A stretch of 64,000 nucleotides of DNA from G963678255 sp963678255. Its GTDB lineage: Bacteria > Cloacimonadota > Cloacimonadia > Cloacimonadales > WRIO01. How positions within the stretch are numbered: the first letter of the stretch is position 1; each line of letters opens with the position of its first letter. The notes below the pieces were generated by a model. The model worked only from the letters and a program-made list of their open reading frames with translations, ran no database searches and was not told where the DNA came from. Below, one piece after another: positions 60,114-64,000 of the stretch. The stretch covers positions 682,001-746,000 of the forward strand of contig CAXXTW010000002.1 in the NCBI GenBank assembly GCA_963678255.2, in the 5' to 3' direction. A program made the translations under genes and the position numbers.

Positions 60114-63035
60114 ATGGAACTAAAAAATTATATCGTTATTACAGATATTGGAAGTACTACAACAAAAGCTGTATTACTTAGAAAAAAAGATGAATTCTTC
60201 GAACTTTTAGATTATGAAACCTATCCTACTACTGTTGAAAAACCCTTTGAAGATGTTAAAATTGGCGTCTATGAATCTATAAAAAAATTAGAAAATAAAC
60301 TTAATGTTTCTATCTTAGAACAAAATTGCTCACCTCATAATCTCTGCTTTAATTCCGATTACGATTACCTTACTACAAGTAGTGCTGGCGGAGGTCTTCA
60401 GATTCTGGTTATCGGACTAACCAAAAATGATTCTGCCTATAGTGCTGAAAGAGCGGCCTTTGGTGTAGGTGGAGTATTACTGGACACTTTAGCAATTGAT
60501 GACAAACGATCTGCAAATGAACAAATGAGATTACTCTCTCATTTACACCCTGATATCATTCTCTTCTGTGGGGGAATTAATGGCGGTGCTATGTTTGGGG
60601 TTATTAGATTAGCTGAAATTCTTAAACTTTCAAACCCTTCTTCAAAATTTAGTATCAATGCTAAAATACCTCTGGTTTATGCGGGAAATATTGATGCTCA
60701 ACCCTTCATAATATCTCTATTTCAAAATAAATTCGATCTATATATTGTCGATAATCTCAGACCTACGATGAAAGAAGAAAACTTAAAACCTGCTTCTGAT
60801 ATGATTCATAAGCTTTTTATGGAAAATGTGATGGAACAGGCTCCTGGGTATCATGAGTTAAAATCTTTCGTCTCAGACGATATTATACCTACTCCTACCG
60901 GAGTTCTTCTAGCTCTTAAACTTCTAAGTGAATCTCAAAATAAAAATATTATTGCTTTTGATATCGGAGGTGCAACAACTGACTTCTTTTCCAATATTAT
61001 GGGCAAATACTATAGAACTGTATCTGCTAACTATGGTATGAGTTATAGTATTGCTAATGTAATGGCTGATTCTGGTTTTGATACTATTTGGAACTATCTC
61101 AAATATATCTTCCCAGATAACTCTGATTCAAAAAACTATATTAAAGACTATATTGCCAATAAAATGCTAAATCCAGAACATATCCCAATTGATGAATACC
61201 AGTCTGTCATTGAATTAATAACTGCAATTCAAGCTATTTTATTATCAAAAAAACAACATTTTAATATGAATTTTAATATTAAAAGAATTGGATTCCTGGA
61301 TAAAATTAAAAATATTGATCGCGACCCTTTTTATGATACCATGTATTGTGACAAAGTTATTAGTAAATACGCTTTTAAAATCAACGATTTAGATATCATG
61401 ATTGGTGCAGGAGGTATTCTTTCTCATACCACTAAAGAACAAGCAATCATCATTATGCTTGAATCTTTAAGTCCTGAAGGAATCACTGAAATATGGAGAG
61501 ATAAACACTTCATTACTCCACATATTGGAAAATTAACTACTGTTGATAAAAATTCTGCTATGAATCTGTTAAATAACAATTGTTTTGAAAAATTAGCAAC
61601 TGTGATTAGACCTAATTGTAAAACATTTAGAAAAGATAAGAAATTATTATCTGTTTCTATTGAAATTGATGATCAAAAAGAAATGTTTGAAATATGGGGT
61701 GATGATTTATTCTATTATCCTGATGACAGTTACAAATCTGTAACTATTTCTTTTTTTAAAAACTGCAGTTTAAATGAGTTTAAAGAGACTTTTGTTTTTA
61801 AAACTTCAAATGCTATTATTATTGATACTAGAAATCGAAATAAAACCTCTTTTTCTAAAATTCTTGAAGTTTTTAAACCTTATCATTTTATCTCTGACAG
61901 GAATGAACTTCAATATTCTTTTAAAAACAATCAAAAAGAAAGTCTAACCCTGACTGATTTACATGAGAATAACATAAGTTTACCCTATCCTGGAGATATT
62001 TTTGTTAAGGAATATGAAAACATCTCTCCTGATACAATTATTGCTGAAAATAAATTTGAACCTCCTAAATTATTCGTTGTAAATGTTATCTCAAATCTAA
62101 ATCTAATTTTATCCCCTGAAATTATTGAAGCTGGATTTTTAGTAAAAATCGGAGATACTATTACGGCTCAACAAAAGATTTTTACCATTAAATCAGACAT
62201 CGCTTTCATTGGTTTTTCTACTGAATTTTATTGCCCTGTTAGAGGAATTGTAGAAAAAATAAACTATGAAACTGGCATTGTCATTCTTAGGGAAATTCAA
62301 GATTATGCTTTAAAACCTAAAATTATTAATATTGCTAATAAACTTAAAATAAAACCTAGACATATCAAAGGTTATTTAACAAAAAGGATTGGTGATTTTG
62401 TCTATCTAGGTAATGCTTTAACCATATTAAGTCATGATAAAATGAAAATTGTTCATTCAGAATATACGGGTATCCTCACTGATATTGATACGAAAAAAGG
62501 TACTGTTACAATCTTTTATGACAAAAAACCTTCTCAACTAAAATCGAATTGCTATGGCACAGTTAAATCTGTTAAAGATAATAAAGATATTTGCTTAAAC
62601 ATTGATGCAAAAATGATTAATGGTAAAATTGGCTTCGGAAAAGATAACGGTGGATATTTAAAAATTTACTCTAAAAATATTAATATTGAGGAGTTTGGGC
62701 AAGCTATACTGCTTTACCCTTTTACTCTGGATTCAAATTCTTTAAAAAAAATATGTGATTCGAATATCAAAGGTGTCATTTGTCCATCTATTCATTATCA
62801 GGATATTTCGCAATTTATTAATAAAGAAATTGGTGTAGCTTTAACTGGTGAAGAAAACATTCCTTTCCCAATTATCATCACTGAAGGTTTTGGACAAATC
62901 CCTTTCAAAAATGATATCTTTCAATTATTGAAAAATTACGAAGATAATTTTATCACTTTGAAAACTCAAACTCAAATCAGAGCTGGAGTAAAAAGACCTG
63001 AAATAATTATCTATAATATTAAACAAAACTTATAA
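60114..63035 (+). CDS. MutL-family (glutamate mutase-associated) ATPase with long C-terminal extension
   Basis: 973 residues, about twice the usual ~460 of GlmL. The N-terminal actin-like ATPase (MutL family) has ITDIGSTTTKAVLL (7-20), TTSSAGGGLQILVIGL, FCGGINGG, and FDIGGATTDFFSN (~282-295). From ~620 it has beta-rich repeats with G-D motifs (AGFLVKIGDTIT, YCPVRGIVEKI, KRIGDFVYLG), then ~100 residues with PFPIIITEGFGQ and TQIRAGVKRPEIII. GlmL-type proteins are thought to assist B12-dependent aminomutases, perhaps in reactivation. No mutase gene is next to it. The extension may be a substrate-channel or partner-binding part; unknown. Confidence 0.8.
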   Translation: MELKNYIVITDIGSTTTKAVLLRKKDEFFELLDYETYPTTVEKPFEDVKIGVYESIKKLENKLNVSILEQNCSPHNLCFNSDYDYLTTSSAGGGLQILVIGLTKNDSAYSAERAAFGVGGVLLDTLAIDDKRSANEQMRLLSHLHPDIILFCGGINGGAMFGVIRLAEILKLSNPSSKFSINAKIPLVYAGNIDAQPFIISLFQNKFDLYIVDNLRPTMKEENLKPASDMIHKLFMENVMEQAPGYHELKSFVSDDIIPTPTGVLLALKLLSESQNKNIIAFDIGGATTDFFSNIMGKYYRTVSANYGMSYSIANVMADSGFDTIWNYLKYIFPDNSDSKNYIKDYIANKMLNPEHIPIDEYQSVIELITAIQAILLSKKQHFNMNFNIKRIGFLDKIKNIDRDPFYDTMYCDKVISKYAFKINDLDIMIGAGGILSHTTKEQAIIIMLESLSPEGITEIWRDKHFITPHIGKLTTVDKNSAMNLLNNNCFEKLATVIRPNCKTFRKDKKLLSVSIEIDDQKEMFEIWGDDLFYYPDDSYKSVTISFFKNCSLNEFKETFVFKTSNAIIIDTRNRNKTSFSKILEVFKPYHFISDRNELQYSFKNNQKESLTLTDLHENNISLPYPGDIFVKEYENISPDTIIAENKFEPPKLFVVNVISNLNLILSPEIIEAGFLVKIGDTITAQQKIFTIKSDIAFIGFSTEFYCPVRGIVEKINYETGIVILREIQDYALKPKIINIANKLKIKPRHIKGYLTKRIGDFVYLGNALTILSHDKMKIVHSEYTGILTDIDTKKGTVTIFYDKKPSQLKSNCYGTVKSVKDNKDICLNIDAKMINGKIGFGKDNGGYLKIYSKNINIEEFGQAILLYPFTLDSNSLKKICDSNIKGVICPSIHYQDISQFINKEIGVALTGEENIPFPIIITEGFGQIPFKNDIFQLLKNYEDNFITLKTQTQIRAGVKRPEIIIYNIKQNL

Positions 63036-63092
63036 CTATTACTAATCTTTGTTTCTAAAAAAAATAGATTCTTATAGTTTTGTGAATCTGAT

Positions 63093-64000
63093 TTATCTGC
63101 TGAGTGTATTTTTTATTACTCTACTAATCTCTTCAATTTTATAAGGCTTTTCAATAACTCCTACAAGTCCATTTTCTTTCAATTCTAAAATGTCATTTTC
63201 TAAAAAATATCCAGATGATATTATTATTTTTACATCTCTGTTGATCTTTTTTAATTGATAATAAGTTTCTTTTCCATTCATTTCAGGCATGATCATATCT
63301 AAAATGACTAAATCTATCAGTTCATGTTTATGATAATATTGATCAACCCCATCCTTCCCATTTATTGCAGTAAAAGCAGTATATCCTAAAGATTCGATGA
63401 TATCTTTGCATATTTCTCTTACAAATGATTCATCATCAATAATTAATATACAACCCTCGCCCTTGATGACGTCTCCTGTATCTTCTACTTTAGATATATC
63501 TGTTTCGGATATTGGGATATAAAGATGAAATTCTGTCCCTGCTTTTTCTTCACTTTTAACGGTGATAGCCCCATTTAACTCATTCACTAAACCATAGACA
63601 GTAGAAAGTCCTAAACCTGTACCCTTTCCCTGATCTTTAGTAGTAAAAAAAGGATCAAAAATCTTCAATAAATTCTTTGAAGAGATACCAATACCGGTAT
63701 CCTTAATTTCTATATCCACATAATTTCCTGGTAAAAGATTAAATGGAGATAAATGACAATAATGCTCATCTAAATAAATATTCCATGTAGTAAAAGATAA
63801 AGTACCTCCATCAGGCATGGCATGGGAAGAATTTATTCCCATATTTAGTAAAGCATTATGTATCAAGGCTGGATCTCCTGATATGTTGGAGTTTATTGCA
63901 TTATTTTTAATAATGATATTAATCTTTCTGTCTATACTTCGTTTTAAAATCAAAAAAGTGTCTTGTATGATTTCATGTAAATCTATTATGGATTTAGAGC
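63093..64000 (-). CDS. Hybrid histidine kinase, C-terminal part (gene starts beyond the window)
   Basis: The frame is open to the window edge (SKSIIDLHEIIQDTF at the visible start), so the N-terminus and the phosphorylated histidine are missing. Visible parts are a HATPase domain with LLNMGINSSHAMPDGG, DTGIGIS and GTGLGLSTVYGL, and a receiver with CILIIDDESFVR, VILDMIMPEMNG and VIEKPY. The layout is like that of the kinase at 18.9-21.2 kb. It converges with the MutL-family gene. Confidence 0.9.
   Translation of the reverse strand, partial: SKSIIDLHEIIQDTFLILKRSIDRKINIIIKNNAINSNISGDPALIHNALLNMGINSSHAMPDGGTLSFTTWNIYLDEHYCHLSPFNLLPGNYVDIEIKDTGIGISSKNLLKIFDPFFTTKDQGKGTGLGLSTVYGLVNELNGAITVKSEEKAGTEFHLYIPISETDISKVEDTGDVIKGEGCILIIDDESFVREICKDIIESLGYTAFTAINGKDGVDQYYHKHELIDLVILDMIMPEMNGKETYYQLKKINRDVKIIISSGYFLENDILELKENGLVGVIEKPYKIEEISRVIKNTLSR

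Overview
The window is a 64 kb AT-rich chromosomal stretch that begins inside a phosphofructokinase gene and ends inside a histidine kinase gene. It encodes a Gram-negative-type, probably anaerobic, amino-acid-using bacterium. Several features suggest a member of the FCB superphylum, and the Cloacimonadota fit well: a secreted C25 (gingipain-like) peptidase, FlgD/Ig-like secreted modules, a fused glutamate formimidoyltransferase-cyclodeaminase, a fused B12-binding radical SAM/DUF2344 protein, a MutL-type mutase partner, and frequent GGAGG ribosome binding sites. This placement is inference from gene content; there is no rRNA gene in the window to settle it. No insertion sequence, prophage, CRISPR array, tRNA or rRNA was found.

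Layout. 1-10.4 kb: 3' end of phosphofructokinase, a TPR protein, a cupin, a beta-propeller lipoprotein, a receiver-only response regulator, a 66-residue unknown, serC, a 0.5 kb non-coding stretch with an imperfect repeat, and the large C25 peptidase. 10.6-16.3 kb: carbamate kinase with a P-loop protein of the cyclic 2,3-diphosphoglycerate synthetase family, then a small membrane protein, a lipoprotein, a ROK kinase, a secreted Ig-like protein and a methyltransferase. 16.3-29.2 kb: a long leftward block with a cyclophilin, a CgeB/Maf-like glycosyltransferase, a hybrid histidine kinase, a MATE exporter, an isochorismatase-type hydrolase, a surface metallopeptidase/propeller protein, a TrmJ-like methyltransferase, a Crp/Fnr-type regulator and ftcD. 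29.3-33.9 kb: flavin reductase, GNAT, an iron-dependent alcohol dehydrogenase broken by one in-frame TAA, a MarR/OsmC/thioredoxin operon, then 1.2 kb without genes. 33.9-39.6 kb: an operon with overlapping genes (glycosyltransferase, coaBC, SDR, DUF3108, queA) and birA. 39.7-46.1 kb: leftward operon ygiQ-dapB-dapF-RodZ-like-radical SAM. 46.1-46.9 kb: a non-coding gap. 46.9-64 kb: gdhA, gmhA, NUDIX, DUF4911, lon, radical SAM/SPASM, then a rightward run from a hexapeptide acyltransferase through a Dpm1-like glycosyltransferase, rlmD, ybaB, recR, riboflavin synthase, a lipoprotein and a methyltransferase to a 973-residue MutL-family protein.

The most notable structural signal is at about 46.3 kb. 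Base skew of the + strand flips there, from purine-rich on the left to pyrimidine-rich on the right, whichever strand the genes are on. The non-coding gap at the flip holds a 28-bp sequence with dif (XerC/XerD) architecture. I read this as a candidate replication terminus.

Metabolically, glutamate dehydrogenase, FTCD, carbamate kinase and the MutL-family mutase partner fit fermentation of amino acids, while the secreted peptidase and the surface metallopeptidase would supply peptides. Envelope functions are spread over several operons: glycosyltransferases, GmhA, the Dpm1-like enzyme, diaminopimelate synthesis, the RodZ-like protein and many lipoproteins.
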